Assembly: GCF_018283645.1 (NCBI RefSeq)
Contig: NZ_JAGSXH010000019.1
Location: forward strand, 1-64,000
Source: Actinocrinis puniceicyclus
Lineage (GTDB): Bacteria > Actinomycetota > Actinomycetes > Streptomycetales > Catenulisporaceae
Direction of reading: 5' to 3'
DNA length: 64,000 bases
This document shows, piece by piece, positions 18,156 to 26,988 of this stretch. How positions within the stretch are numbered: the stretch's first letter is position 1; every line of letters begins with the position of its first letter. Below the pieces are notes generated by a model. It did no database searches and had not been told where the DNA came from. It saw nothing but the letters and a program-made list of their open reading frames with translations. The position numbers were made by a program, and so were the translations under genes.

Positions 18156-20033
18156 TCAGACCCCGTCCCCGTCCCCGGCCCGCGCGGCCAGCGAGGCCCA
18201 CGCCAGCAAGTCTCCGAAGGCCCGGTTGAGCAGCGCGGTGTCGGCCGGGCGCAGCGGACGGTGCGTCATCAGCAGCGCCTGCCCGTACAGCGCCTCCACG
18301 GCCGTGGTCAGCAGCGCGCGGTCGGTGATACCGCTCAGCCGCCGTACCACGGGGCTGTGATGGTTGAGCACCAGCTGCGCGCGCGGAGCCGAGGACTTGA
18401 GCGCGCCGAGGATCTCCGCCCACAGCTCGTCCGCAGCCGCCATGGTCTCGGCGCGGGCGCGCTCGTGGCGCGCGTCCCGGTTGTCCAGGTGCAGCGCCGG
18501 AACCGAAACCGGTGCGAACGCGCGCAGCACCACGTCGCAGTCCAGCGGGTCGAGGGTGGCGCGTGCGGCGGCGAGGAATCCCGCCAGCGCCAGCTCCTCG
18601 GCCGGGTTCACCAGGTCCAGGTGCGCGGTGACCACGTCCGCGCCCAGCTCGCCGACCACCGTGCCGGGTATGACCTGCGGCAACTGCTCGACCAGGTCCG
18701 CATCGTAGGTGTAACCGCCGTTGACCACGCCGATACCCTGGGCCGCCGCGATCGGGGCAACCTGCCGGAACTCGTCCACGGTCCGGGCCAGGTACACGGT
18801 GGGGTGGTTGCGTGCGAACTCGGTCAGCGGCACCCGTCCGTCCGTGGTCTCGAACTCGAGGAACGGAAGCATGATCCGCATCAGCTCCCGATCATGCCGT
18901 GCCAGGGCCTTGACGCCGAGGGCGTGCACGGCGAGGAACGCGGCCAGCCGCGCCGGATCCTGCGCGGCCAGATCGGTGAGCCAGTCGCGTATCCGCACCC
19001 CCAGCGCCTCGCGCACCGCGGACAGGGTCTCGTCCTCGTACAACCCCTCCCGGGAAGCGGTCGGCCGCAGCGTGTCCGTGTCGATGACGCAGCGGACGAA
19101 GAACGCCCAGTCCGGCAGCAGCCCGGTCGTCGCGTCGGACAACAGCATGCCCTTGAGATGCACGCGGTGCCGTCCCGCGTCGGCGGGGTTCGCGGCGGAA
19201 GGCAGCACGTACGCCGCCCCGCGCACACCGGCCAGCGGAACGTCCAGTTCGATCACGTCGAGCGCGGCGAAACCCAGGGTCCGCTCGCCGTACTCGAACA
19301 GGGCCAGCCGCCGCGCCGCGGGGGAGGGGTGCGCGCGGTCCCACACCGGCGGGCTGTCCGTGGTGCGCACGAGACCGTCGGGCGTCGCGACGACGACCTC
19401 GTAAGGCAGCAGCGCGCCGAATTCGCGGGCGAGCTGCGCGACCCGCTCCGGCGCGAACCATCGCTGTGCGCCCGGCCGGGGTGTCAGCAGCACCCGGGTG
19501 CCCGGCTCGGGGAACTGCGCCGGGTCGAGCGTCCGGATCGAGTAGCGGCCGTCCGAGCCGGCCAGCCACTCCACCGGCGCGGCCGCCGGGTCCGCGGCGG
19601 ACCGGGTGGTCACCCGGATGGTGTCGGCCACGGTGAAACAGGCCAGCAGGCCGATGCCGAACTGCCCCAGGAACTCCCGGCGCGCCCCGGCCAGGTCGTC
19701 GCGCTTGGAGGAGCGGCCGATGGTGGCCAGGAAGCGGTGCACGTCCGCCTCGGTCAGCCCGATCCCCGGGTCCGCGATAAGGACCGTCTCCCCGTCCGCG
19801 GTCAGCCGGATGCCGGTAGGCGCCGCCGGGTCCGCGCCGAGCCTGGCCGTGACCGCGTCCACCGCGTTCTGCAGCAGTTCGCGGATGTAAACGCGCGGCG
19901 AGGAGTACAGATGGTGCGAGAGCAGGTCGACCAGCCCACGAAGGTCGACCTGGAACGCGTGCGCGTCGGCCAGCGGTCGGTCGGGCTGAGGGTAGTGCGG
20001 CATGCCGCCGATCGTAGGGGAGGCTTCGGACAT
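18156..20033 (-). CDS. HSP90-family (HtpG-like) ATPase/chaperone
   Basis: About 625 residues. The N-terminal GHKL ATPase domain is intact: IRELLQNAVDAV (metal-binding Asn), IADPGIGLTEADV (adenine-binding Asp) and FLGQFGIGLLACF (lid glycine motif). The middle domain carries the characteristic FVRCVIDTDTLRPTASREGL segment and the C-terminus is helical, without the MEEVD tail that binds TPR domains in eukaryotes. It is shorter than E. coli HtpG and divergent. Start ATG 20033 (MSEASPTIGG) has AGGG upstream; an ATG at 20003 would remove ten residues. It is followed two bases later by the TPR-like gene, and 50 bases separate it from the divergent Lrp gene. Confidence 0.9.
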   Translation of the reverse strand: MSEASPTIGGMPHYPQPDRPLADAHAFQVDLRGLVDLLSHHLYSSPRVYIRELLQNAVDAVTARLGADPAAPTGIRLTADGETVLIADPGIGLTEADVHRFLATIGRSSKRDDLAGARREFLGQFGIGLLACFTVADTIRVTTRSAADPAAAPVEWLAGSDGRYSIRTLDPAQFPEPGTRVLLTPRPGAQRWFAPERVAQLAREFGALLPYEVVVATPDGLVRTTDSPPVWDRAHPSPAARRLALFEYGERTLGFAALDVIELDVPLAGVRGAAYVLPSAANPADAGRHRVHLKGMLLSDATTGLLPDWAFFVRCVIDTDTLRPTASREGLYEDETLSAVREALGVRIRDWLTDLAAQDPARLAAFLAVHALGVKALARHDRELMRIMLPFLEFETTDGRVPLTEFARNHPTVYLARTVDEFRQVAPIAAAQGIGVVNGGYTYDADLVEQLPQVIPGTVVGELGADVVTAHLDLVNPAEELALAGFLAAARATLDPLDCDVVLRAFAPVSVPALHLDNRDARHERARAETMAAADELWAEILGALKSSAPRAQLVLNHHSPVVRRLSGITDRALLTTAVEALYGQALLMTHRPLRPADTALLNRAFGDLLAWASLAARAGDGDGV

Positions 20034-20083
20034 CGTGCGGCCCTGTTTCGAATCTCGCCGCGCGAACCCGTTACCGTTGGGGG

Positions 20084-20536
20084 ATGGAGGAGATCGATCG
20101 GCAGATCGTCCGGTTGCTGCTGGCCGACGGGCGGATGAGCTACACCGACCTTGGCAAGGCCACCGGCCTGTCCACGTCCGCGGCACACCAGCGGGTGCGC
20201 AGGCTGGAACAGCGCGGCGTGATCAAGGGCTACCGGGCCGTGATCGACCCCGAGGCCGTCGGTCTGCCGCTGACCGCGTTCATCTCCGTCAAGCCCTTCG
20301 ACCCGGCCGCGCCGGACGACGTCCCGGAACGGCTGGCCGGGCTCAGCGAGATCGAGTCGTGCCACTCGGTCGCCGGGGACGAGAACTACATCCTCAAGGT
20401 GCACGTAGCCACGCCCGGCGCACTGGAAGGGCTGCTCGCCCACATCAGGTCGGCCGCGAATGTCTCGACGCGCACCACGATCGTGCTGTCCACCTCCTTC
20501 GACGGCCGGCTGCCGGATCCGCCCGCGGCCGGCTGA
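20084..20536 (+). CDS. Lrp/AsnC family transcriptional regulator
   Basis: A 150-residue one-domain-plus-RAM regulator. The N-terminal winged helix (about 3-55, MSYTDLGKATGLSTSAAHQR) binds DNA, and the C-terminal RAM domain (GDENYILKVHVATPGALE) binds amino acids and drives oligomerisation. It is divergent from the HSP90-like gene with only 50 bases between starts, so it probably controls its own and the HSP90/TPR promoter. The effector is not predictable. Confidence 0.93.
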   Translation: MEEIDRQIVRLLLADGRMSYTDLGKATGLSTSAAHQRVRRLEQRGVIKGYRAVIDPEAVGLPLTAFISVKPFDPAAPDDVPERLAGLSEIESCHSVAGDENYILKVHVATPGALEGLLAHIRSAANVSTRTTIVLSTSFDGRLPDPPAAG

Positions 20537-20542
20537 CGAGCG

Positions 20543-21448
20543 TCAGGGCAGCTCGGGGGCGAGCGAAAGCACCGAGTCGCGGAAGGCCGAGACGGCCGGG
20601 GACGCCCAGCGCTCCTCCCGCCACACCAGGCCGAGCACACGTGAGCCGCCGGTGCCCGCCAGCGGGATGTACCGCAGCCAAGGGTCGCCGGCCTGGTCGA
20701 TCCCGCCGTCGTAGGTGCGCGCCCGCGGCAGCACCGCCACGCCGAGACCCACCGCGACCATCCCGCGCAGCGTGGCCACGTCGTCGCCCTCGAACGCCAC
20801 CGCCGGCGCGATTCCGGCCTCGCGCCACAGTTCCTCGGTCGATTCCCGCAGGCCGGTGCCCGGCTTGTTCGCCACGAAGGTCTCGGCCGCCGCCTCGGCC
20901 AGCCGCACCCGCTGCCGCCCGGCGAAACGGTGGCCGCCCGGGACCGCCAGGTACAGCCGCTCCCGGCGCAGCGGGCGCCACGCCAGCGCGGCGCCGTCCG
21001 GGCGCGGCGAGGTGATCACCAGGTCCACCTCTCCGCGTTCCAGAGCGCCGAGGATCGAGGCGGAACCACCCTGGATCAGCTGGAACCGCACCCCGGGGTA
21101 GTGCGCGCGGAAGGAGAGCAACAGCCGCGGCACCAGCCATGGGCCGACCGTGTGCAGGAACGCCATCGCCACGGTCCCGGACTCGGGACTGGCCAGTTCC
21201 GCCACCGCCCGCCGCCCCGCCTCCAGTTCGCGCAGCACCCGCCGCGCGTAGACGAGGAAGGCCTCGCCGTAACGGTTGAGCGCGAGCACCCGTCCCTTGC
21301 GGTCGAACAGCGGCGAGCCCAGTTCCCGCTCCAGTCTGGCCAGTGCGCGCGACAAACCCGGCTGCGACAGGCCGAGTTCCGCCGCCGCTCGTCCCACGTT
21401 GCCCGTCTCGCACAAGACGGCGAACCAGTGCAACTCCTCGATCTGCAT
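20543..21448 (-). CDS. LysR family transcriptional regulator
   Basis: A 301-residue LysR-type activator/repressor. The N-terminal helix-turn-helix (GRAAAELGLSQPGLSRALAR) is followed by a linker helix and a periplasmic-binding-like effector domain (PWLVPRLLLSFRAHYPG). ATG 21448 (MQIEELHWF) is the conserved LysR start. The gene is divergent from the FUSC gene and is its likely regulator. Its stop lies six bases from the Lrp stop, so the two converge. Confidence 0.94.
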   Translation of the reverse strand: MQIEELHWFAVLCETGNVGRAAAELGLSQPGLSRALARLERELGSPLFDRKGRVLALNRYGEAFLVYARRVLRELEAGRRAVAELASPESGTVAMAFLHTVGPWLVPRLLLSFRAHYPGVRFQLIQGGSASILGALERGEVDLVITSPRPDGAALAWRPLRRERLYLAVPGGHRFAGRQRVRLAEAAAETFVANKPGTGLRESTEELWREAGIAPAVAFEGDDVATLRGMVAVGLGVAVLPRARTYDGGIDQAGDPWLRYIPLAGTGGSRVLGLVWREERWASPAVSAFRDSVLSLAPELP

Positions 21449-21462
21449 ACCTGAATTCTTAC

Positions 21463-21497
21463 ATGCCCGAGGTGCATTGGTTCGGTGTGCACTGGTT
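21463..21497. promoter_or_regulatory. candidate LysR operator
   Basis: A 15-base palindrome, ATGC-N7-GCAT at 21463-21477, contains the T-N11-A pattern of LysR boxes and lies 15 bases before the LysR start. A near-direct repeat, TGCATTGGTT at 21473 and TGCACTGGTT at 21488, follows. Placement between divergent genes fits autoregulation plus control of the FUSC gene. Confidence 0.45.
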
Positions 21498-21616
21498 ATT
21501 GGACGCATCACCACTGCTTGGATAACCATGGAAGCGCCTCGACCGCGTCCACTCCTGGACGCGGCGGGGACGGCCCGAAGACGCGTCGCCTGTCCGTTGC
21601 GTCGGGGGGAGCCGCC

Positions 21617-22678
21617 GTGTCCACCTACAGCGAGACTGTCAGAGAGCTGCGGTCGCCGGGCCGCATCGCCTACGCATCCACCGCCGAACTGGTGCCCGGC
21701 CGCGGCGTGCGCCTGGCGTTGGGCGTCATGGTGCCGCTCACGATCGGCGTGTGCACCGGACGGTACGCATACGGCGTATACGCAGCGCTCGGCGCCCTAC
21801 CATCGGGGTTCGCCGCGATGACAGGAACACGCAGCAAGAAGCCGACCGCAGTCGCGCTCGCCGCAGTAGGCATGGCCGCCGGAGCCTTCGTCGGGGCACT
21901 CGCCGCGGGAACTGCGGCGCTGCTCGTGTTCTTCATCGCAGCCTTCGCATACCTCGCCGGAATCGCGGGCGCTTTCGGCGACCGCGTCGCCATCGCCGCG
22001 CTGCAATGGCCAGCGGCCCTGCTGATCGCGACATCGGTCCCGCAGACGGCGCGCCAAGCCGCCGTGCACGCCGGACTGGTCCTGGCCGGGGGACTCGGAC
22101 AGGCCGCCCTGGTCGCGCTCGCCGTCGCGTTGCACGCCGAGCCGGCTGACGCGGCGCCGACGTCCGACCGCCGCGGTTCGCGCGCGTTCGCCCGGCACCT
22201 GACCGGCACCTTCCGGATCCACGTCGGCATCAAGACGAACCAGGGCCGGCACGCGCTGCGTCTCGCCGTCACCGCCGCCGCGGCGCAGAGCGCCGCACTT
22301 CTGCTGGGGCTGGCCCACCCGTACTGGGCCGCGCTGACCGCGGTCCTGGTGCTGAAGGCAGACCACGTACTCACCGTGCGGCGCAGCCTCGACCGGATCG
22401 GCGGAACCGCGGTCGGCATCCTGCTCGGCCCGCTGCTCGTCGCGCCCGCCCACCTGGGCCCCGCCGCGCTGCTGCCCGGCGCCGCCCTGGCGATGACGCT
22501 GGCCTACGCCGTCTTCCCGGCCAGCTATTTCCTGTACACGGTGTTCCTGACCGGATTCGTCGTCGTGTTGCTGGACCTGCTCGGCTTCGGCGCAGGCGGG
22601 ACACTGCTGCCGCGCCTGACAGCCACGCTGCTCGGCGGTGTCATCGCACTGGTCGCCTCCCACGTGCGCCGCTCTTAA
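21617..22678 (+). CDS. FUSC family membrane transporter-like protein
   Basis: A 353-residue integral membrane protein with two hydrophobic blocks of about five segments each. The second, starting RHALRLAVTAAAAQSA and HPYWAALTAVLVLKAD, is the fusaric-acid-resistance (FUSC) signature found in aromatic-acid and similar exporters. The GTG at 21617 has GGGGGA six bases upstream. It starts 169 bases from the divergent LysR gene, which is likely its regulator. Export of an aromatic compound is a family-level inference. Ten bases separate it from the amidohydrolase, so they may share a transcript. Confidence 0.85.
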   Translation: MSTYSETVRELRSPGRIAYASTAELVPGRGVRLALGVMVPLTIGVCTGRYAYGVYAALGALPSGFAAMTGTRSKKPTAVALAAVGMAAGAFVGALAAGTAALLVFFIAAFAYLAGIAGAFGDRVAIAALQWPAALLIATSVPQTARQAAVHAGLVLAGGLGQAALVALAVALHAEPADAAPTSDRRGSRAFARHLTGTFRIHVGIKTNQGRHALRLAVTAAAAQSAALLLGLAHPYWAALTAVLVLKADHVLTVRRSLDRIGGTAVGILLGPLLVAPAHLGPAALLPGAALAMTLAYAVFPASYFLYTVFLTGFVVVLLDLLGFGAGGTLLPRLTATLLGGVIALVASHVRRS

Positions 22679-22687
22679 GCTGAGGGC

Positions 22688-24412
22688 ATGACGGCTGACC
22701 AGAGGGCAGTGGACCAGAAGGAACCCGCCGAGGCGCGGTCGACCACGCTGCTGCGCAACGGCACGATCCACAATCCGGCCGACCCGCTGGCCACCGCGAT
22801 GGTCGTCGAGGACGGCATGGTCGCCTGGGTCGGGTCCGAAGGCGCGGCCGACGCCCATGCGGACTCCGTGCGTGAGGTCATCGACCTGCGCGGCGCGCTG
22901 GTGACTCCCGCCTTCGTCGACGCACACGTACACGCCACGTCCACCGGCCTCGCGCTCACCGGACTGGACCTGTCGGGTTGCGCTTCCCGCGCCGAGGCGC
23001 TGGATCGGATCGCCGTCTACGCCGCCGCGTTGCCGGATGACGCGGCCGTGCTCGGCACCGGCTGGGACGAGACCGCCTGGGATCGCACCGCGCCGGACGG
23101 GCGACAGCCGCCGACCAGGGCGGAACTGGACCGCGCGGCCGGTGGGCGGCGCACCTATCTCGCGCGCGTAGACGTGCACAGCGCCGTCGTCTCCAGTTCC
23201 CTGCTCGACGCTGCGCCGCAGGCCCGCGCGTGCGCCGGTTATCAGGAGGACGGCCCCCTGTCGCGCGCCGCGCACCATGAGGTCCGCGCCGCGGCTCTCG
23301 CGTCCATCACCGCCTCCCAACGTGCCGATGCACAGCGCGCCGCGCTGCGCCGGGCCGCCGAGTGCGGGATCGCGGCCGTACACGAGTGCGGTGGCCCGCA
23401 GATCTCCGGCGAGGAGGACTTCACCGCGCTCATCGCGCTCGCCGCCGATCCGGCCAACGCCGCGCCTTACGTCTTCGGGTATTGGGGCGAACTGACCGAC
23501 CCGGTCAAAGCCTTCGAACTCGGTGGAGTCGGCGCGGGCGGAGACGTGTTCATCGACGGCGCCATCGGCTCGCACACCGCCTGCCTGCGCGAACCGTACG
23601 CCGACGCCGCCGAGACCGGGCTCGGCGCGGCGAGCGGTGCCGGTTACGCCGGCGCGGCGTACCTGACGGCGGAACAGATCGGCGGCTTCCTCGTCTCGTG
23701 CGTGGAGGCCGGCGTCCAGCCGGGTTTCCACGTCATCGGCGACTACGGGCTCGACCTGCTCGTCGCCGGCCTCGATCTCGCGCACGACCTGGTCGGGGAA
23801 AAGCGGCTGCGCGCGGTTCGGGTGCGCGCCGAACACGCCGAGATGCCGGACAGCGAGCACATCAAGAAGTTCGCGCACCACGGCGTGGTGGTCTCGGCGC
23901 AACCCGGCTTCGACGCCGCCTGGGGAGGCGCCGACGGCATGTACGTCCGGCGGCTCGGTCCGGGCCGCGCCCTCGGCATGAACCCGTTCGCCGCGCTCAG
24001 CGCGGCCGGTGTCGTCCTGGCCTTCGGCTCCGATTCGCCGGTCATCCCGCTCGGACCGTGGGAGGCGGTGCGCGCCGCCGTCTTCCACCACACGCCCGCC
24101 TCGCGGCTGACCGCACGTGCCGCCTTCGAGGCGCACACCCGCGGCGGCTGGCGTGCGCTCAATCCGGCGGCGGCTGGCGTGCCCCGGGACGAGACAGGCG
24201 TGCTCGCCCCCGGCGCCCCGGCTACGTATGCGGTCTGGGAGACCGGAGGCCTGGTCGCCCAGGCCCCGGACCAGCGCGCCACCGGCCGGTCCAGGGACCA
24301 ACGCGCGGCGGCCCCCGCGCTGCCGGACCTGGCTCCGGGCGTGGACCTGCCACGCTGCCTGCGCACCGCGGTGCGCGGTCGGCCGATCCACGACCACCTG
24401 CTCGCAGCCTGA
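22688..24412 (+). CDS. amidohydrolase family protein (YtcJ-like)
   Basis: A 574-residue metal-dependent hydrolase of the amidohydrolase superfamily. The metal-binding HxH is DAHVHAT (His80, His82), with further conserved pieces FIDGAIGSHTACLREPY, FHVIGDYGLD, AEHAEMPDSEHIKKF and GSDSPVIPLGPW (final Asp). The C-terminal 45 residues are a low-complexity extension. Substrate is unknown; relatives act on N-acyl or cyclic amide compounds. It follows the FUSC gene closely and may be co-expressed. Confidence 0.9.
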   Translation: MTADQRAVDQKEPAEARSTTLLRNGTIHNPADPLATAMVVEDGMVAWVGSEGAADAHADSVREVIDLRGALVTPAFVDAHVHATSTGLALTGLDLSGCASRAEALDRIAVYAAALPDDAAVLGTGWDETAWDRTAPDGRQPPTRAELDRAAGGRRTYLARVDVHSAVVSSSLLDAAPQARACAGYQEDGPLSRAAHHEVRAAALASITASQRADAQRAALRRAAECGIAAVHECGGPQISGEEDFTALIALAADPANAAPYVFGYWGELTDPVKAFELGGVGAGGDVFIDGAIGSHTACLREPYADAAETGLGAASGAGYAGAAYLTAEQIGGFLVSCVEAGVQPGFHVIGDYGLDLLVAGLDLAHDLVGEKRLRAVRVRAEHAEMPDSEHIKKFAHHGVVVSAQPGFDAAWGGADGMYVRRLGPGRALGMNPFAALSAAGVVLAFGSDSPVIPLGPWEAVRAAVFHHTPASRLTARAAFEAHTRGGWRALNPAAAGVPRDETGVLAPGAPATYAVWETGGLVAQAPDQRATGRSRDQRAAAPALPDLAPGVDLPRCLRTAVRGRPIHDHLLAA

Positions 24413-24462
24413 GCCCGCCGCCGCGGCAAGAGCCTCAGGAGGCGGCTGTATAGTTCGGCAAG

Positions 24463-26151
24463 GTGGACACGGTGCCAACCTCGACAGAGAACGTGAGCGC
24501 GAGCGAACAGGCTCGCCCTCGTAGTCGCCGCCGCCTCTCCCTGCCTCGCCCACACCGCCCCAGGCTGCGTCGTCCCAGGCTGCGTCGTCCCCGTCCCGGT
24601 GTGCACTGGTTGCCGCAGGCGGCCGCGATCGGCTTCGGGTTCCTGCTCGTCGCCGCTTTCCCGCCGGTCGGCTGGTGGTGGCTGGCCCCCGTGTGCGTCG
24701 CCGGATTCGCACTGTGCGCGCGGAGCGCCGCGGGGCTGCGCGCCCGCCGCGGCCTGCGCCGCCCCAACGCCGCGGCGGCCTGGTGCGGGCTCTGGTTCGG
24801 CCTCGCCTTCTGTTTCCTGTCCTTCCAGTGGGTAACGACCGTGGGCACCGATGCCTGGATCGTGCTCAGCATCGTCGAGGCCGTGTACTTCGTGCCGCTC
24901 GGCGCGGCCACCGCGGCCGTCGGCCGGCTGCGCGGCGCGCCGCTGTGGCAGGCGCTGCTGTGGGTCGCCGAAGAGGCGCTGCGCGATCGCTGGCCGTTGC
25001 AGGGGTTCTCCTGGGGCCGGCTGGCGTTCAGCCAGAGCCACACGCCGTTCACCCCGCTGGCCGCGCTCGGCGGTGCGCCGCTGGTCAGCTTCGCGACCGC
25101 GTTGGCGGGCAGCGCGGTCGCCGCCGTGCTGCTGACGGTGTATCGGGCCGCCCGGCCGCGAACCTCCGCTTCGCCGCGCAGTGCGCTCGCCGCCACCGGA
25201 TGGGTGCTGCTCGCCGCCGCCGTGCCGGCGGCCGGCATTCTGACGCCGCTTCAGACGGTCGCCGCGAAGCCTGTGCAACTGGTCGCGGTCCAGGGCAACG
25301 TTCCGCGCACCGGCCTCGACGCTTACGGTCAGGCCTCGGCTGTGCTGGGCAACCACCTCGCAGTCACCGAGCAGTACGCGGCGAAGGTCACCGCCGGCCT
25401 GGCGCCGCGGCCCGCCGCCGTCTTCTGGCCCGAGGACGCGGACGACGTCGATCCGTTCCAGAACCCGGTCGCGTCCGCCGCACTGACAAGGGCTGCCGCG
25501 TCCGTGCACACTCAGATCCTCGTCGGCACCGTCGTGGCGGCCGGCCCCGGACAGGCGCGTAATGAGGCAATCGTCTGGGATCCCGTCACCGGCCCCGGCG
25601 CAGTCTACGTCAAGCGCCACCTCGTCCCGTTCGGCGAGTACATCCCATACCGCTCGCTGTTGACCCGGTACATCTCCGAACTCTCCCGCGTGCCGCGTGA
25701 CGACATACCGGGCGACAGGCCGGGCGTGCTCACCGTGGGCGGAGTGCATATCGCGGACGTGATCTGCTTCGAGATCGCCTACGACGGCACCGTGCGCTCC
25801 TCCGTGGAGCCCGGCACCGGGGTGCTCGTCGTACAGACCAACAACGCCACCTATGGCTGGAGCGGCCAGCCTGAGCAGCAACTGGCCATCACCCAGTTGC
25901 GCGCCGTGGAACACCGGCGTCCGGTGATGATCGCCGCCACCAGCGGTATCTCCGCGTACATCACCCCGGACGGCAACGTTCACCAGGAGACCAGGCAGTT
26001 CACCTCCGCTGTCATCGCCGCCGAGGTGACCCCGCGCACGGGTTCGACCCTGGCGGACCAGGTCGGGGCGTGGCCGGAGGCGGTGATGGCCGCGGCGGCG
26101 CTGGCCGCCTGGGCGCTGGCCCTGCTGCGGCGTGAGAAAGAGCTCCGATAA
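24463..26151 (+). CDS. lnt: apolipoprotein N-acyltransferase
   Basis: Transfers a fatty acyl chain to the N-terminal cysteine of lipoproteins at the membrane. An Arg-rich N-terminus is followed by about six membrane segments and a carbon-nitrogen hydrolase domain with the catalytic triad Glu324 (FWPEDADD), Lys384 (VKRHLVPFGEYIP) and Cys435 (ICFEIAYD). A final membrane helix closes the protein. GTG 24463 is the likely start. The Arg-rich leader contains a duplicated 15-base unit near 24570-24600. Together with the next gene it recalls M. tuberculosis Ppm1, where both activities are fused. Confidence 0.93.
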   Translation: MDTVPTSTENVSASEQARPRSRRRLSLPRPHRPRLRRPRLRRPRPGVHWLPQAAAIGFGFLLVAAFPPVGWWWLAPVCVAGFALCARSAAGLRARRGLRRPNAAAAWCGLWFGLAFCFLSFQWVTTVGTDAWIVLSIVEAVYFVPLGAATAAVGRLRGAPLWQALLWVAEEALRDRWPLQGFSWGRLAFSQSHTPFTPLAALGGAPLVSFATALAGSAVAAVLLTVYRAARPRTSASPRSALAATGWVLLAAAVPAAGILTPLQTVAAKPVQLVAVQGNVPRTGLDAYGQASAVLGNHLAVTEQYAAKVTAGLAPRPAAVFWPEDADDVDPFQNPVASAALTRAAASVHTQILVGTVVAAGPGQARNEAIVWDPVTGPGAVYVKRHLVPFGEYIPYRSLLTRYISELSRVPRDDIPGDRPGVLTVGGVHIADVICFEIAYDGTVRSSVEPGTGVLVVQTNNATYGWSGQPEQQLAITQLRAVEHRRPVMIAATSGISAYITPDGNVHQETRQFTSAVIAAEVTPRTGSTLADQVGAWPEAVMAAAALAAWALALLRREKELR

Positions 26152-26198
26152 TCTGTCCACCTGGTGACCCGCCCCGCTTGGAAAGGCAAGGTCTGCAC

Positions 26199-26945
26199 GT
26201 GACCGCCCCGACGCTCGTGATCATCCCGACGTACAACGAGTCGGAGAATTTGGAGCGGATCGTCGCCCGACTGCACGAGCACAACCCGGACGTGCACGTC
26301 CTGGTAGCCGACGACAACAGCCCCGACGGCACGGGGGAGATCGCGGACAAACTGGCCGCCGCGGACGACCGGATCCAGGTGCTGCACCGCAAGGGCAAGG
26401 AGGGCCTCGGCGCGGCCTACCTGGCCGGCTTCCGCTGGGGTCTCGACGCCGGTTACCAGGTGCTGGTCGAGATGGACGCCGACGGCTCGCACCGGCCCGA
26501 GGACCTGCCCAGGCTCCTCGCCGCGCTGGACGAGCGGCAGGCCGACCTGGTGCTCGGCTCGCGCTGGGTCAAGGGCGGCCGCGTGGTGAACTGGCCCAAG
26601 ACCCGCGAGTTCCTCTCCCGCGGCGGCAACCTCTACGTCCGCCTGGCCACGGGGATGCGACTGCGGGACGCGACCGGCGGCTTCCGCGTCTTCCGCCGCA
26701 CCACCCTCGAAGGGCTCGGGCTCGACGGAGTCGAATCGGCCGGGTACTGCTTCCAGGTGGACATGGCCCGCCGGGCGCTACGCGCCGGGTTCCACGTCGT
26801 GGAGGTCCCCATCACCTTCGTCGAGCGCGAGTTCGGCGTCTCGAAGATGTCCGGGAACATCGTCACCGAGGCGCTGTGGCGAAGCACCGTCTGGGGCTTT
26901 CAGGACCGCACGGCGAAGCTGACCCGCCGCGGCGCGAAGCGGTAG
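26199..26945 (+). CDS. ppm1: polyprenol monophosphomannose synthase
   Basis: A family 2 glycosyltransferase, 248 residues, that transfers mannose from GDP-mannose to polyprenyl phosphate, the donor for protein mannosylation and lipoglycans. The opening is LVIIPTYNESENLERIV, with the DxD-type metal site VEMDADGSH (Asp93, Asp95) and the C-terminal FVEREFGVSKMSG typical of dolichol-phosphate-mannose synthases. No membrane segment is visible; Lnt upstream would act as the membrane partner. Start GTG 26199 has AAGG upstream. It sits 47 bases after lnt. Confidence 0.94.
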   Translation: MTAPTLVIIPTYNESENLERIVARLHEHNPDVHVLVADDNSPDGTGEIADKLAAADDRIQVLHRKGKEGLGAAYLAGFRWGLDAGYQVLVEMDADGSHRPEDLPRLLAALDERQADLVLGSRWVKGGRVVNWPKTREFLSRGGNLYVRLATGMRLRDATGGFRVFRRTTLEGLGLDGVESAGYCFQVDMARRALRAGFHVVEVPITFVEREFGVSKMSGNIVTEALWRSTVWGFQDRTAKLTRRGAKR

Positions 26946-26988
26946 CCGGTCGGCCGCCGCGGCGCGCACTGCCACACAGCGGCCCCGG

